A stretch of DNA of 64,000 nt from an uncultured Ruminococcus sp. (GCA_900541505.1 UQKK01000001.1:62001-126000); one strand, 5' to 3'; positions 9,096 through 17,465 are shown, numbered from the stretch's first letter. The notes: generated from the sequence alone by a model not told the origin. Numbers and translations are program-made.

Positions 9096-9792
9096 CTTCC
9101 TTTTCCTCCCTGTTTTCTATTTTTACGATTTTCCCATCAATGATATGGAAAACCCTGTCCGCATACTCTGCCAGATGATTATCGTGCGTTACCATGACAA
9201 GTGTCCGGTTCTGCTCTTTCACAATCCTGCGCATAAGTCTCATCACCTCCTCCGAGGTATGAGAATCCAGATTGCCCGTGGGCTCATCGGCAAACACAAT
9301 CTTCGGGTCCGTCACCAGTGCCCTCGCCACACCGACACGCTGCTGCTGACCTCCTGACATCTGGTTCGGCATATGCTTTTTGTGTTTCTGAAGCTGCATA
9401 AGGTCCAGCATCCTGTCCGCTTTTTTGAGCCTCACCGACCGCTCCTCTCCCCGGAAATTCAGGGGAAGGGCGACATTTTCCAGGGCGTTCATGGTGCCAA
9501 TCAAATGGAAGGACTGGAAAATGAATCCCACGTTTTCCCGTCTGAAACGCACAAGTTCATCCTCCTTTAAATTCTCCAGATGCTGCCCGGCTATGACAAT
9601 CTCTCCCCTTGTCGGCTTCTCCAGACCTGCCAGCATATTTAAAAGGGTCGATTTCCCGGAGCCGGATGTACCCACAATGGCGCAGAACTCTCCCTCAAAA
9701 ATATTGAAATCCACACCGTCCAATGCCCGCACGACAGAATCCCCGACACGATAGAGTTTGTACAGCCCCTTTACTTGTATCATCTTTTTCAC
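9082..9792 (-). CDS. ABC transporter ATP-binding protein, MacB/LolD family
   Basis: A 236-residue ATPase with Walker A GTSGSGKST, FQSFHLIGTMNALENV, signature MSGGQQQRVGVARAL, Walker B IVFADEPTGNLDS and switch region MVTHDNH. GTG 9792 is chosen because AGGAAGGAG lies about 10 nt upstream; ATG 9783 is the alternative. It heads a three-gene operon with overlapping ends (ATPase, CARDB protein, permease). The roughly 240-nt region upstream to the tRNA must contain its promoter. Confidence 0.94.
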   Translation of the reverse strand: MKKMIQVKGLYKLYRVGDSVVRALDGVDFNIFEGEFCAIVGTSGSGKSTLLNMLAGLEKPTRGEIVIAGQHLENLKEDELVRFRRENVGFIFQSFHLIGTMNALENVALPLNFRGEERSVRLKKADRMLDLMQLQKHKKHMPNQMSGGQQQRVGVARALVTDPKIVFADEPTGNLDSHTSEEVMRLMRRIVKEQNRTLVMVTHDNHLAEYADRVFHIIDGKIVKIENREEKEDEIH

Positions 9793-9989
9793 ACCGCCAC
9801 TTTACTCCTTCCTGCTCTGTTATCGTACTGCGTTCATAATATAGTTTATTAAAAACTTTGAAATATTTCCTTTTGGATTTGCTTAAGATTTCCTTAAGAT
9901 GAACATAGAACTGTGCTTGCAGAAGCTAAACGCTGAACACTTCCGGAGGGCTTTCTATTCTGCGGGAAATCCCTCCGGATTTTCTGCAG

Positions 9990-10026
9990 AAAAAACCGGG
10001 TATGCTGTATCTACAACATACCCGGT
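9990..10026 (-). terminator. Terminator downstream of tRNA-Gly(CCC)
   Basis: A 10-bp perfect stem ACCGGGTATG / CATACCCGGT (9995-10004 and 10017-10026). Read on the minus strand it is followed at once by TTTTTT, so it ends the tRNA transcript. A second CCGGAGGG/CCCTCCGG stem lies just beyond it (about 9943-9978) and may serve as a back-up. Confidence 0.8.
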
Positions 10027-10032
10027 CGCTCA

Positions 10033-10103
10033 AGCAGATGACGGGAATCGAACCCGCCTCCCCAGCTTGGGAAGCTGGTATTCTACCGATGAACTACATC
10101 TGC
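10033..10103 (-). tRNA. tRNA-Gly (anticodon CCC)
   Basis: On the minus strand GCAGATG ... CATCTGC forms the 7-bp acceptor stem, with discriminator U at 10033. The D arm contains AGTTCATCGGTAGA, the anticodon stem-loop is CCAGCTT-CCC-AAGCTGG, and the T arm is GCGGG-TTCGATT-CCCGT. The anticodon is CCC, so the tRNA reads GGG. It is 71 nt long, usual for bacterial tRNA-Gly, and the CCA end is not encoded. Confidence 0.95.
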
Positions 10104-10150
10104 ACGGAAAGTATTATAATACTTTCACAAATAAAATGCAAGACCTATTT

Positions 10151-11191
10151 TCACTTTCCGCTGTCTGCCGAGCGCTTCTCTGACCCTCTCTTCACCAGCC
10201 AGGAATTGACCATATGGCGGCGGATGAGATAGCGGTCCGCACCCTGCTTCTCCTCTTCTTGGCATCGCTTTTCCAGAAGATGCATCGCCTCATAGCCCAT
10301 TTCATAGATGGGTCGCAAAACGGAGGTCAGACGGATATCCGTATATTCCAGCTCTTTGATATCATCAAAACAGACCATGGAGATATCCCGCACCAGTTTC
10401 AGCCCTTTTTCCTGCATATAGCGCAGGCATCCCAGCGTCATGATATTATTACAGGAAAAGATAGCCGTCGGCGGCTGCGGAAGGCTCATCAGCTTATGCA
10501 TCGCCTGGTAAGCGCCCTCTTCCTTGAATCCTCCGCTAATCATATAACGTTCATCCACTTCAATCCCATTTTTCTCCAGCGCTCTTTTATAGCCATCGCG
10601 CCGGTCATGTCCCGGTTTTGAAGTAATCGGTCCCGTGATGACGCCAATACTTCTGTGCCCTTCCTCAATCAGACACTCCACTGCCTCACATGCCCCGTCC
10701 ACATCGTTGGAAAACACACCGTCAAATTTATATCCCCGGATATCACGGTCCACCAGGACAATGGGAATCCCCTGTTTTTCAAACTGTTTGAGTCTCTCCG
10801 CGGTCTCCATATCGTGTTCCGAAACCGGGGTGACAATAAGCCCTCTCATCATCTCCGGTTTCAGATTTTCCAGTACTTTGTGCTCCCGCTCTGTATTCTC
10901 GTCTGTACCAAACATAAAAACATTGTAGTCCTTCTCGATGGCACAGTCGGAAATGCCATGCAGTATCTTACTGAAAAAAGGGTTCTCGATATCCGGCACA
11001 AGGAACGCGATATTTCTGGACACCCCCACACTCAAATTTCTTGCAAGGCTGTTCGGTCTGTAAGACTTTCCCTCTATCACGCGCAGGACTTTCTCTCTCG
11101 TTGCCGTCTTGACATTGTTCTTATTATTCAGAACCCTGGAAACAGTCGATGGCGAGACGCCCGCTTCCCTCGCTATATCATAAATATTCAT
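10151..11191 (-). CDS. LacI-family transcriptional regulator of the pentose operon
   Basis: A 346-residue LacI/PurR-type repressor. Residues 1-20 form the helix-turn-helix (MNIYDIAREAGVSPSTVSRV), followed by the hinge helix (SYRPNSLARNLS) and a periplasmic-binding-protein-like sensor domain (VLVDRDI, PPTAIFSCNN, CFDDIKELEY). ATG 11191 follows AAGTAAGGTAAACTTC. It is the last gene of the minus-strand block after the ABC transporter, about 210 nt from the permease. I infer that it binds the palindromes between the ribokinase and deoC genes (16577 and 16732) and responds to the transported pentose. It is co-oriented with the operon and may be partly co-transcribed. Confidence 0.9.
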   Translation of the reverse strand: MNIYDIAREAGVSPSTVSRVLNNKNNVKTATREKVLRVIEGKSYRPNSLARNLSVGVSRNIAFLVPDIENPFFSKILHGISDCAIEKDYNVFMFGTDENTEREHKVLENLKPEMMRGLIVTPVSEHDMETAERLKQFEKQGIPIVLVDRDIRGYKFDGVFSNDVDGACEAVECLIEEGHRSIGVITGPITSKPGHDRRDGYKRALEKNGIEVDERYMISGGFKEEGAYQAMHKLMSLPQPPTAIFSCNNIMTLGCLRYMQEKGLKLVRDISMVCFDDIKELEYTDIRLTSVLRPIYEMGYEAMHLLEKRCQEEEKQGADRYLIRRHMVNSWLVKRGSEKRSADSGK

Positions 11192-11224
11192 GAAGTTTAC
11201 CTTACTTTCATCTAAATTGATGCC

Positions 11225-11276
11225 AGCGCCGTTCTATGTGCGGCAGCATAGATACCTGCCGCAAATTTTTGGCGCT
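11225..11276 (-). promoter_or_regulatory. Nested stem structure in the leader of the LacI gene
   Basis: Two nested inverted repeats: an outer AGCGCC (11225-11230) with GGCGCT (11271-11276), and an inner TGCGGCAG (11239-11246) with CTGCCGCA (11256-11263). There is no U-run after it on the minus strand, so it does not look like a simple terminator. It sits 34-85 nt before the regulator start codon and could slow or control read-through into the gene. Confidence 0.45.
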
Positions 11277-11400
11277 ATTCTTAACATAACAACAATTTAG
11301 TAAGATGTCAACTGGCATACAGGGATATTCTTCTGTGAACGAAGCCAGATGTCCCTGTCATATTTTCCAACAGTATCTCCTGCCCTGCAGGAGGAACATT

Positions 11401-12372
11401 TTAACCTTTCTTTCTCGCCTTGAGCATATCCATGGTTACCGCAAAGATAATCAGGACACCGCTGGTGATTTCCAGCACGTGGGTGTTCAGTCCGAACTGT
11501 ACGCCCGCGTTGTTGATGAGTGTCATCAGAATTGTACCGAGAATTGTTCCGGCTACCGCTCCGCGTCCTCCTGTCAGGGAAGCGCCTCCGATTACTGCCG
11601 CCGCGATGGCATTCATCTCGTATCCTTCGCCGCCTGTCGGCAGAGCACTCTGCACACGTGCTGCCAGCATGATTCCGGCAATACCATATAACAGACCCGC
11701 GAACGCATATACGCTGTAAAACATACCGCGCACTTTGATACCGCAAAGTTTTGCTACTTCGACACCACTTCCGATGACATACAGGTTACGTCCGAAGATG
11801 GTAAATTTCAGCACCAGGAATATGATGACCGACACGATTACCCAGAAAATGGCGAGTACCGGGAGCAGCCCTCCGATGTTGGTATTTCCCATGTCAAGAA
11901 GTCTCTGGTCAAGACCGCTGACTGTCAGCGCGCCGCTTATAATTTTTACAAAACCGTAGATGATTGTCTGGGTTCCCAGAGTGGCAATCATCGCCGGAAC
12001 CTGAAATTCATAAACAATAATTCCGTTCACCAGACCGCAGGCTATAGACACGACGATTGCGATAATCAGTGTGAGGAAGAAATTCGTGTTCGTATCTCTC
12101 TGCAAAAGCGCCAGCACCATGCAGGCAAAACCTGTAATAGCACCGCAGCTGATATCGATTCCGCCTGTGATGATGACCATGGTCTGCGCAACCGCCAGCA
12201 CTCCGATGATAGCACACTGTTTCATGAGGTTCGTGATATTATATACGGTACAGAAATTGTCTGTCCCTACTGTAGCAATGATAAACAGCGCTACGATAAT
12301 AATGCCGAGCGTAAATTCCGTCTGCTGGAATACGCTGGACAAAGAACTGTTTTTTCCTTTTTTCTGACTCAT
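11401..12372 (-). CDS. Sugar ABC transporter permease, RbsC-like
   Basis: A 323-residue polytopic protein of the RbsC/AraH branched family with about eight to ten helices. The EAA-like region and the conserved stretch GGIDISCGAITGFACMV, then GGASLTGGRGAVAGTILG, are diagnostic for ribose-type permeases. ATG 12372 is used because GGAGGGACATT lies directly before it; an upstream ATG at 12393 lacks an SD. The ATPase gene ends 10 nt upstream. It works with the ATPase (12383) and binding protein (14000) to import a pentose or nucleoside-like sugar. Confidence 0.93.
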   Translation of the reverse strand: MSQKKGKNSSLSSVFQQTEFTLGIIIVALFIIATVGTDNFCTVYNITNLMKQCAIIGVLAVAQTMVIITGGIDISCGAITGFACMVLALLQRDTNTNFFLTLIIAIVVSIACGLVNGIIVYEFQVPAMIATLGTQTIIYGFVKIISGALTVSGLDQRLLDMGNTNIGGLLPVLAIFWVIVSVIIFLVLKFTIFGRNLYVIGSGVEVAKLCGIKVRGMFYSVYAFAGLLYGIAGIMLAARVQSALPTGGEGYEMNAIAAAVIGGASLTGGRGAVAGTILGTILMTLINNAGVQFGLNTHVLEITSGVLIIFAVTMDMLKARKKG

Positions 12373-12382
12373 AATGTCCCTC

Positions 12383-13891
12383 CTACCCTTCAATGGATGC
12401 TCTCTTGAGCACGTCTTCTTCTCTTAAGTTCGCCAGTTCGTTTCCTTCAAACTCGCCAGTTATCTTGCCCTGCGCCATAACGATGAGGCGGTCGGACAGT
12501 CCCATAACCTCCGGCAGGTAAGAAGAAATCAGAATGATGGATTTCCCCTGTGCCGTCAGCCCTTCCATAATCTTATATATCTCTTCTTTCGCGCCTACGT
12601 CCACACCGACTGTAGGTTCATCGAAAATGAGGACATCCGGGTTACAGCACAGCAGTTTGGCGATAACAACCTTCTGCTGGTTTCCACCGGAGAGATTTCC
12701 CACGAGCTGCATAACACTGGGCGTCTTGACATTGACACGTTTGGAATAGTCCACTGCTCTGTCATTTTCCGCTTTCAGAGAAATGACCCCGCTCTTACTT
12801 ATCATCTCATAGGAGTTCATGTTGATATTCGTCTTAATCGGAAGCTGCAGCGCCAGACCGTCTGTACGCCTGTCTTCCGTCAGAAAGCTGATGCCGTATT
12901 TCATGGCGTCGCTGGGGTTTTTGATGTTGACTTTCTTGCCCTTCACATACACATCTCCGGTAAGACGTTTCTCCACACCGCAGAGCGCCCGCATGATTTC
13001 ACTGCGCCCCGCTCCTACCAGACCGACAAATCCCAGGATTTCACCTTTTCTTAAGTTGAAATTGATATTTTTGAAGTGGGAACTGTCTGAGAAATTCTCC
13101 ACGCGCAGGACTTCCTCGCCCGGTTTCTGGTGATTGATATTATAAATATCTGACATCTCACGCCCAACCATCATGGCAATCAGAGAGTCTTTCGTCACCG
13201 CTTCGATTGGCTTTGTGTCAACATAAGTACCATCTTTTAATACGGTAACTGTATCGCAAATATCCATGACTTCTTCCAGACGATGGGATATGTAGATGAT
13301 GCTCACTCCTCTTTCCTTCAGCTCCGCTATAAATTTGAACAGAATTTCTACCTTCTCATTCTCCAAAAGAGCGGTAGGCTCGTCAAAGATAACAACCCGG
13401 ATATCATCGTTTACCGATATCTTGCTTATGGTAACCATCGCCTGCATCGCGATGGGAAGGGTCTTAATCTTCTCGTTGGGATTTACGTTCATCTCAAACT
13501 TGTCGATAATCTTCTGGCTGTCTTTCTGCATTTTCTTCCAGTCAACCGTACCGAGCTCTGTCTTGGGCTGTCTGCCCAGGAAATAGTTCTCAGCTATGCT
13601 TAAATCCAGAGCGATATTGACATGCTGGTAATTGGCAAACACGCCGTGGCTCTGCGCTTCAAGCGCGTTGGCATTGACAACCCACTGACCGTCATAGTTC
13701 ATGGAGACTTTCCCTTCATCCGGCTTCTCAACACCCATGATACATTTGATGAGAGTGGATTTCCCGGCGCCATTCTCTCCGCAAAGCGCATGGACCTCTC
13801 CTTTTTTAATCTCAAAACTCACATCGTTCAATGCCGTGACGCCAGGATAAAATTTGCTTATGTGGTCAATTTTCATAATTGTCTCGCTCAT
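12383..13891 (-). CDS. Sugar ABC transporter ATP-binding protein, RbsA-like (two NBDs)
   Basis: A 502-residue protein with two fused nucleotide-binding domains, as in RbsA/MglA/XylG. The first has Walker A GENGAGKST and Walker B VVIFDEPTA. The second has the degenerate P-loop GLVGAGRSE, signature LSGGNQQKV and Walker B LIFDEPTVGVDVGA, typical of the family. ATG 13891 follows AAAGGATGGAATT; a longer reading frame to 13930 has no SD. The gene lies between the binding-protein gene (108 nt upstream) and the permease gene, in the usual Gram-positive order with the binding protein first. Confidence 0.94.
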   Translation of the reverse strand: MSETIMKIDHISKFYPGVTALNDVSFEIKKGEVHALCGENGAGKSTLIKCIMGVEKPDEGKVSMNYDGQWVVNANALEAQSHGVFANYQHVNIALDLSIAENYFLGRQPKTELGTVDWKKMQKDSQKIIDKFEMNVNPNEKIKTLPIAMQAMVTISKISVNDDIRVVIFDEPTALLENEKVEILFKFIAELKERGVSIIYISHRLEEVMDICDTVTVLKDGTYVDTKPIEAVTKDSLIAMMVGREMSDIYNINHQKPGEEVLRVENFSDSSHFKNINFNLRKGEILGFVGLVGAGRSEIMRALCGVEKRLTGDVYVKGKKVNIKNPSDAMKYGISFLTEDRRTDGLALQLPIKTNINMNSYEMISKSGVISLKAENDRAVDYSKRVNVKTPSVMQLVGNLSGGNQQKVVIAKLLCCNPDVLIFDEPTVGVDVGAKEEIYKIMEGLTAQGKSIILISSYLPEVMGLSDRLIVMAQGKITGEFEGNELANLREEDVLKRASIEG

Positions 13892-13915
13892 AATTCCATC
13901 CTTTCTTATAACAAC

Positions 13916-13956
13916 GGGAGGCAGCGGCAAATCTCACCAATTCCCTGCGGCCTCCC
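13916..13956 (-). promoter_or_regulatory. Intercistronic hairpin between binding protein and ATPase genes
   Basis: A 7-bp perfect inverted repeat GGGAGGC (13916-13922) / GCCTCCC (13950-13956) lies between the stop of the binding-protein gene and the start of the ATPase gene, with no T-run. Such hairpins commonly protect the upstream mRNA end so that binding protein is made in excess; this role is inference. Confidence 0.5.
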
Positions 13957-13999
13957 AAGGTACATTAAACTATTTTATTCACTGCTGCCAGATGTTCTC

Positions 14000-15070
14000 T
14001 TATTTCTTAAGACGTGTCGGGTCAAGCAGATCCTGCATTTCTTCGTCATTCATGTTATCCTGTGTAATGACAACCGGCGGGCAGTTAATCTGTTTTTCTG
14101 TCTCCGGGTTCTCCCCGTTAATCAGTGTAAGGATTGCATTTTCCATACACAGATATCCCTGCTGATAAGCGTCCTGTACGATGATAGCGTCCAGATATCC
14201 ACCTTCAAGAGCTGCAATCTCTGTGTCATCGGAGTCAACCGCTACATTGACAATCTTGTCTGCGATACCGGAGCCCTGAACTGCCAGGCACACACCGTCA
14301 CCAGTGATGTTATTTCCGGAGTACATTCCCATCAGCTTGTCGCCATATGTAGAAATGATGTTCTCCGCGTTGGACTGTGCAGTCTCTACTACGTTTCCGT
14401 TGTAATAAGTATCTGTCATTTCCAGTCCCGGCGCGTTTTCTTCGATATATGCGCGGAAGCTGTCAACTCTGTGGTTCAGCGCTTCATTCTCAACGTTTGT
14501 GTTCACGCCGAGTACGCCAGACTCAATAGAGATGCCTTTTTGCTCTGCGATGTCGATGAACGCCTCTGCTGCCATCTCACCGATGGTGTCATTGGAGCAG
14601 TAATAGAATTCATTGTAGGAATCCTCGTAAGCGCCATCGTCACCTACGCCCAGTCCGCAGTTTACGAAGTTCAGTACAATACCTGCATTGGTTGCTTCCT
14701 GTGCCTTCGGTACAGTTGCATCGATTGCCAGTGTCGCTGTTACGATAGCGTCAGGCTGTTTTGCGATACACTGCTCGAACGCTGTTACATACTCTTCTGT
14801 CTGGCTCTCTTCAGCCGGTCCTACTGTGGAGAAATCGATGGTTACACCGTATTCTTCCTCACAGTCTTTCATCGCGTTCTCAATACCGATTCCTACATAG
14901 GTCCAGAATTGGGAAGCTGTGGAAGGTGTCAGATATACGATTGTATAGCTGTCGCCGCCTCCTTCTCCGCCGCCGGATGCTTTTCCGGAATCTCCGCCCT
15001 TGCTGCAGGCTGCCAGGGACATTACCATGGTTCCCGCCAATAATGCTGCTACCAACTTTTTCATTTTCAT
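14000..15070 (-). CDS. Sugar ABC transporter substrate-binding lipoprotein, RbsB-like
   Basis: A 356-residue type I periplasmic-binding protein. It starts with a lipoprotein signal peptide whose lipobox is LAAC (Cys near residue 22), followed by a Gly/Ser-rich linker and then two alpha/beta lobes (TIVYLTPSTASQFW, IVTATLAIDATVPKAQEA, YSGNNITGDGVCLAV, VAVDSDDTEIAALEGG). The sequence differs from classical RbsB and is nearer to the broader sugar-binding group (PF13407). ATG 15070 follows AAAAAGGAGGAAACGATT. It probably catches the pentose outside the membrane for the transporter encoded next. Confidence 0.92.
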   Translation of the reverse strand: MKMKKLVAALLAGTMVMSLAACSKGGDSGKASGGGEGGGDSYTIVYLTPSTASQFWTYVGIGIENAMKDCEEEYGVTIDFSTVGPAEESQTEEYVTAFEQCIAKQPDAIVTATLAIDATVPKAQEATNAGIVLNFVNCGLGVGDDGAYEDSYNEFYYCSNDTIGEMAAEAFIDIAEQKGISIESGVLGVNTNVENEALNHRVDSFRAYIEENAPGLEMTDTYYNGNVVETAQSNAENIISTYGDKLMGMYSGNNITGDGVCLAVQGSGIADKIVNVAVDSDDTEIAALEGGYLDAIIVQDAYQQGYLCMENAILTLINGENPETEKQINCPPVVITQDNMNDEEMQDLLDPTRLKK

Positions 15071-15139
15071 AATCGTTTCCTCCTTTTTAATTATTACTTA
15101 AATTGTCTTCTGACAATAAGTATCCTTTTGATTCGCTCC

Positions 15140-15583
15140 CTACAGAACTCCCTTCTGCATGATAAAGCATCCGTAAGGCTGTCTCTCACTCGTGCACACT
15201 GTCACATAAGCCTTGCCCGCTTTCTCATAAAATTTTGTTCTCTCAATCTCGCCCACTTTTTCAGCGCTGTATCCGTTCTTCTCCACAGCGGCAATGGCAT
15301 CGTCCCAAACCTGCGGTCTCTCCATCTCGATGCCTGCGTCTTTATCCGGCACCATGTACTCTACCGGATGTTCGCAGTAATCCACGTCCAGAGGCATGAG
15401 CTGAAGAATCGCCTCTATCATCTCCGGCGCGGTGTTGCCCTTCGCCTGGATACTGACGCCGTTTGGCGATTTTGTGATAGGCGGATAGAAGTCATCAGCG
15501 ATGACAATCAAATCGCCGTGCCCCATATCTGCAAGCGCTTTTAGTAAGTCTGAGCCAATTCTTGTCGGAATCCCTTTTAACAT
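15140..15583 (-). CDS. RbsD/FucU-family sugar mutarotase
   Basis: A 147-residue protein of the RbsD/FucU fold. The N-terminus MLKGIPTRIGSDLLKALADMGHGD fits the family, with the conserved His in MGHGD, and the C-terminal part has YVTVCTSERQPYGCFIM. Length and sequence are nearer FucU than RbsD. It would speed interconversion of sugar anomers or ring forms so that the kinase encoded upstream gets its substrate. It lies 24 nt after the ribokinase gene and 69 nt before the binding-protein gene in one operon. Confidence 0.85.
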   Translation of the reverse strand: MLKGIPTRIGSDLLKALADMGHGDLIVIADDFYPPITKSPNGVSIQAKGNTAPEMIEAILQLMPLDVDYCEHPVEYMVPDKDAGIEMERPQVWDDAIAAVEKNGYSAEKVGEIERTKFYEKAGKAYVTVCTSERQPYGCFIMQKGVL

Positions 15584-15607
15584 GTCTTTTTCCTCCTGTT
15601 CTTCCTT

Positions 15608-16531
15608 TTATTTGTGTTCATTTAAAAATGCTTCAATCTCTTCCAGTGTCGGCATGGACGGAGTGGTTCCCATCTTCTGCACGGAGAGAGCCGCCAAACC
15701 GTTGGCGAAACGCACCGCTTCCCAGATGTCCTGTCCTTTTGAGAGCGCTGCCAGCAGACCGCCGTTGAACGCGTCTCCCGCTCCCGTGGTATCTACCGCG
15801 TCTACCTTAAACGCAGGAACGATTTCTTCTTTTCCGTCTGAGGAAACAAATACTCCTCTGGAACCCAGTGTGATGATAACCTTCTCCACACCCTTTTTAT
15901 AGAAATACTCTGCCGCTTCGTGAGCGGATTCCAGACTATCCACATGTACCCCGGTGAGTTCTTCGGCTTCCACTTCATTGGGCGTCACCATATAAGTCTT
16001 GGAGAGGAACTCATCGCTAATCTTCGCGTAGGGCGCTGTATTTACAATGACTTTGCAGCCGTAGCGGTTCGCCATATCTACTACCATCTCATTGGCATCC
16101 TGGTTGACCTCAAGCTGCAGCAGCACGTATTCGCTGTCTTTTATCAGTGTCTCAATCCTGCTCACCTCTTCGGCTGTAATAGTGTTGCAGGCACCGGGCA
16201 CGATGATGATTTCATTCTGACTCGTATTCTCATCCACCAGAATCAGTGCAATCCCTGTCTCCACATCATCTGAATAGTAGAGACTGTCTTTGTCCATTCC
16301 CAGTTCATCCATGGCATTTAAGGCAACATCCGCAAAACTGTCTCTCCCCAGCTTTGTCACCATCACCACGTCAGCTCCCGCCTTATGCGCAGCCACGCAC
16401 TGATTAAACCCCTTGCCTCCGGGACCCATCTTAAACATGGAACCTTTTACCGTCTCACCGGGAACCGGCAAATGCGGGCTCCTCGCCATCAAATCTACTA
16501 CAAAACTGCCAAATACAACAACCTTGCTCAT
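15608..16531 (-). CDS. rbsK: Ribokinase-family sugar kinase (ribokinase or deoxyribokinase)
   Basis: A 307-residue PfkB/ribokinase-family protein. It has the N-terminal VVVFGSFVVDLMARSPHLP substrate segment, the first signature GGKGFNQCVAAHKAGA, and the C-terminal signature DTTGAGDAFNGGLLAAL with the catalytic Asp. ATG 16531 follows ACAGGAGGTATGAA. It is the first gene of the minus-strand transport operon. The divergent neighbour is deoC, whose product acts on deoxyribose-5-phosphate. The pair makes deoxyribokinase a serious alternative to ribokinase; sequence reading alone cannot decide. Confidence 0.88.
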   Translation of the reverse strand: MSKVVVFGSFVVDLMARSPHLPVPGETVKGSMFKMGPGGKGFNQCVAAHKAGADVVMVTKLGRDSFADVALNAMDELGMDKDSLYYSDDVETGIALILVDENTSQNEIIIVPGACNTITAEEVSRIETLIKDSEYVLLQLEVNQDANEMVVDMANRYGCKVIVNTAPYAKISDEFLSKTYMVTPNEVEAEELTGVHVDSLESAHEAAEYFYKKGVEKVIITLGSRGVFVSSDGKEEIVPAFKVDAVDTTGAGDAFNGGLLAALSKGQDIWEAVRFANGLAALSVQKMGTTPSMPTLEEIEAFLNEHK

Positions 16532-16576
16532 TTCATACCTCCTGTTTCCCCTCTATGTTTTCACATGAAATATTTT

Positions 16577-16591
16577 TTGCAACCGCTTTCA
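16577..16591 (-). promoter_or_regulatory. cre-like/LacI-type operator upstream of the pentose operon
   Basis: TTGCAACCGCTTTCA fits the relaxed catabolite-responsive-element consensus WTGNAANCGNWNNCW at every position and has the central CG of LacI-family operators. It lies about 46 nt upstream of the ribokinase start codon, where it could block transcription. CcpA or the local LacI regulator at 10151 are both possible binders. Confidence 0.6.
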
Positions 16592-16731
16592 TAATTTCTA
16601 AATCAACCATATCACCTAAACACCATCCAGTCAACCGAAACGCTGGAATTTATTGTCAAAACGTCAATATTACTACTTTTTATTTTATTTTTTTGTGCAT
16701 TTTTTCCATTTTTTTGAGATTGTTAAATAAA

Positions 16732-16741
16732 AAACCGGTTT
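16732..16741 (+). promoter_or_regulatory. LacI-type palindromic operator next to the deoC promoter
   Basis: AAACCGGTTT is a perfect 10-bp palindrome with a central CG step, just upstream of the deoC -35 region. Its AACCG half is shared with the site at 16577, which suggests the same regulator could act on both divergent units. Confidence 0.45.
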
Positions 16742-16744
16742 CAA

Positions 16745-16773
16745 TTGTTTTTCCATTTTTTATATGCTATAAT
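16745..16773 (+). promoter_or_regulatory. Sigma-A-type promoter of deoC
   Basis: -35 TTGTTT (16745-16750), 17-nt spacer, -10 TATAAT (16768-16773), with an upstream TG making an extended -10 element. The deoC start codon is 56 nt further on. Confidence 0.65.
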
Positions 16774-16829
16774 TTTCATAGATTTTTATATCTTCATTTT
16801 AATTTCCGATTCAATACAGGAGGAGAACC

Positions 16830-17465
16830 ATGAATATTGCAAAGAAAATTGACCACACCATGTTAAAAGCAGATGCAACGAAAGAAACCATCGTGCGCTA
16901 CTGCAAGGAAGCAAAGGAGAACGGATTTGCCTCTGTCTGTGTGAATACCTGTCACGCGGCTCTTGTAGCTTCTGAACTCAAAGGCACTGACGTCAACACC
17001 TGCTGCGTTGTCGGCTTCCCGCTCGGCGCTATGATGACCTCCGCCAAGGCATTCGAGGCTTCCGAGGCGGTAAAGGCAGGGGCCAACGAGATTGATATGG
17101 TCATCAACATCGGTGCGGTAAAGGATAAAGACTGGGATTTCGTAAGAGAAGATATCAAGGCAGTTGTGGAAGCTTCCAAGCCTGCTATTGTGAAAGTCAT
17201 CATCGAGACCTGTCTTCTGACAGATGAAGAGAAGGTAAAAGCATGCCAGCTCTCCGAGGAAGCAGGGGCTGCCTTTGTTAAAACATCTACAGGCTTCTCC
17301 ACAGGCGGCGCTACCGTGGAGGACGTAAAGATTATGAAAGAGACCGTGGGCGACCGTCTTGAGGTAAAGGCAAGCGGCGGCATCCGCACCCGTGAGTTTA
17401 CCGAAGAACTGATTGCGGCAGGAGCTGACCGAATCGGCGCCGGAAACGGAATCATCCTCTTATAG
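16830..17465 (+). CDS. deoC: Deoxyribose-phosphate aldolase
   Basis: A 211-residue class I aldolase that cleaves 2-deoxyribose-5-phosphate to glyceraldehyde-3-phosphate and acetaldehyde. The family motifs are complete: IDHTMLK at the start, ASVCVNTCHA, VVGFPLGAM, EIDMVINIGA, the Schiff-base lysine in FVKTSTGFSTGG, and EVKASGGIR. ATG 16830 follows AGGAGGAGAACC. It is transcribed away from the ribokinase/transporter operon across a 298-nt regulatory region. Elsewhere deoC often sits with nucleoside genes; here the transporter, mutarotase and sugar kinase suggest uptake and use of free deoxyribose. Confidence 0.96.
   Translation: MNIAKKIDHTMLKADATKETIVRYCKEAKENGFASVCVNTCHAALVASELKGTDVNTCCVVGFPLGAMMTSAKAFEASEAVKAGANEIDMVINIGAVKDKDWDFVREDIKAVVEASKPAIVKVIIETCLLTDEEKVKACQLSEEAGAAFVKTSTGFSTGGATVEDVKIMKETVGDRLEVKASGGIRTREFTEELIAAGADRIGAGNGIILL

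Noticed and set aside
9899..10232. Plus-strand frames covering tRNA-Gly(CCC)
   Set aside because: They translate the complement of a tRNA gene; peptide such as DDGNRTRLPSLGSW is a well-known tRNA artefact.
13622..15043. Long plus-strand open frame (473 codons) opposite the sugar-binding-protein and ATPase genes
   Set aside because: It is antisense to two clear genes, rich in Cys/His/Arg with no family motifs, and has no SD; it arises from codon bias on the other strand.
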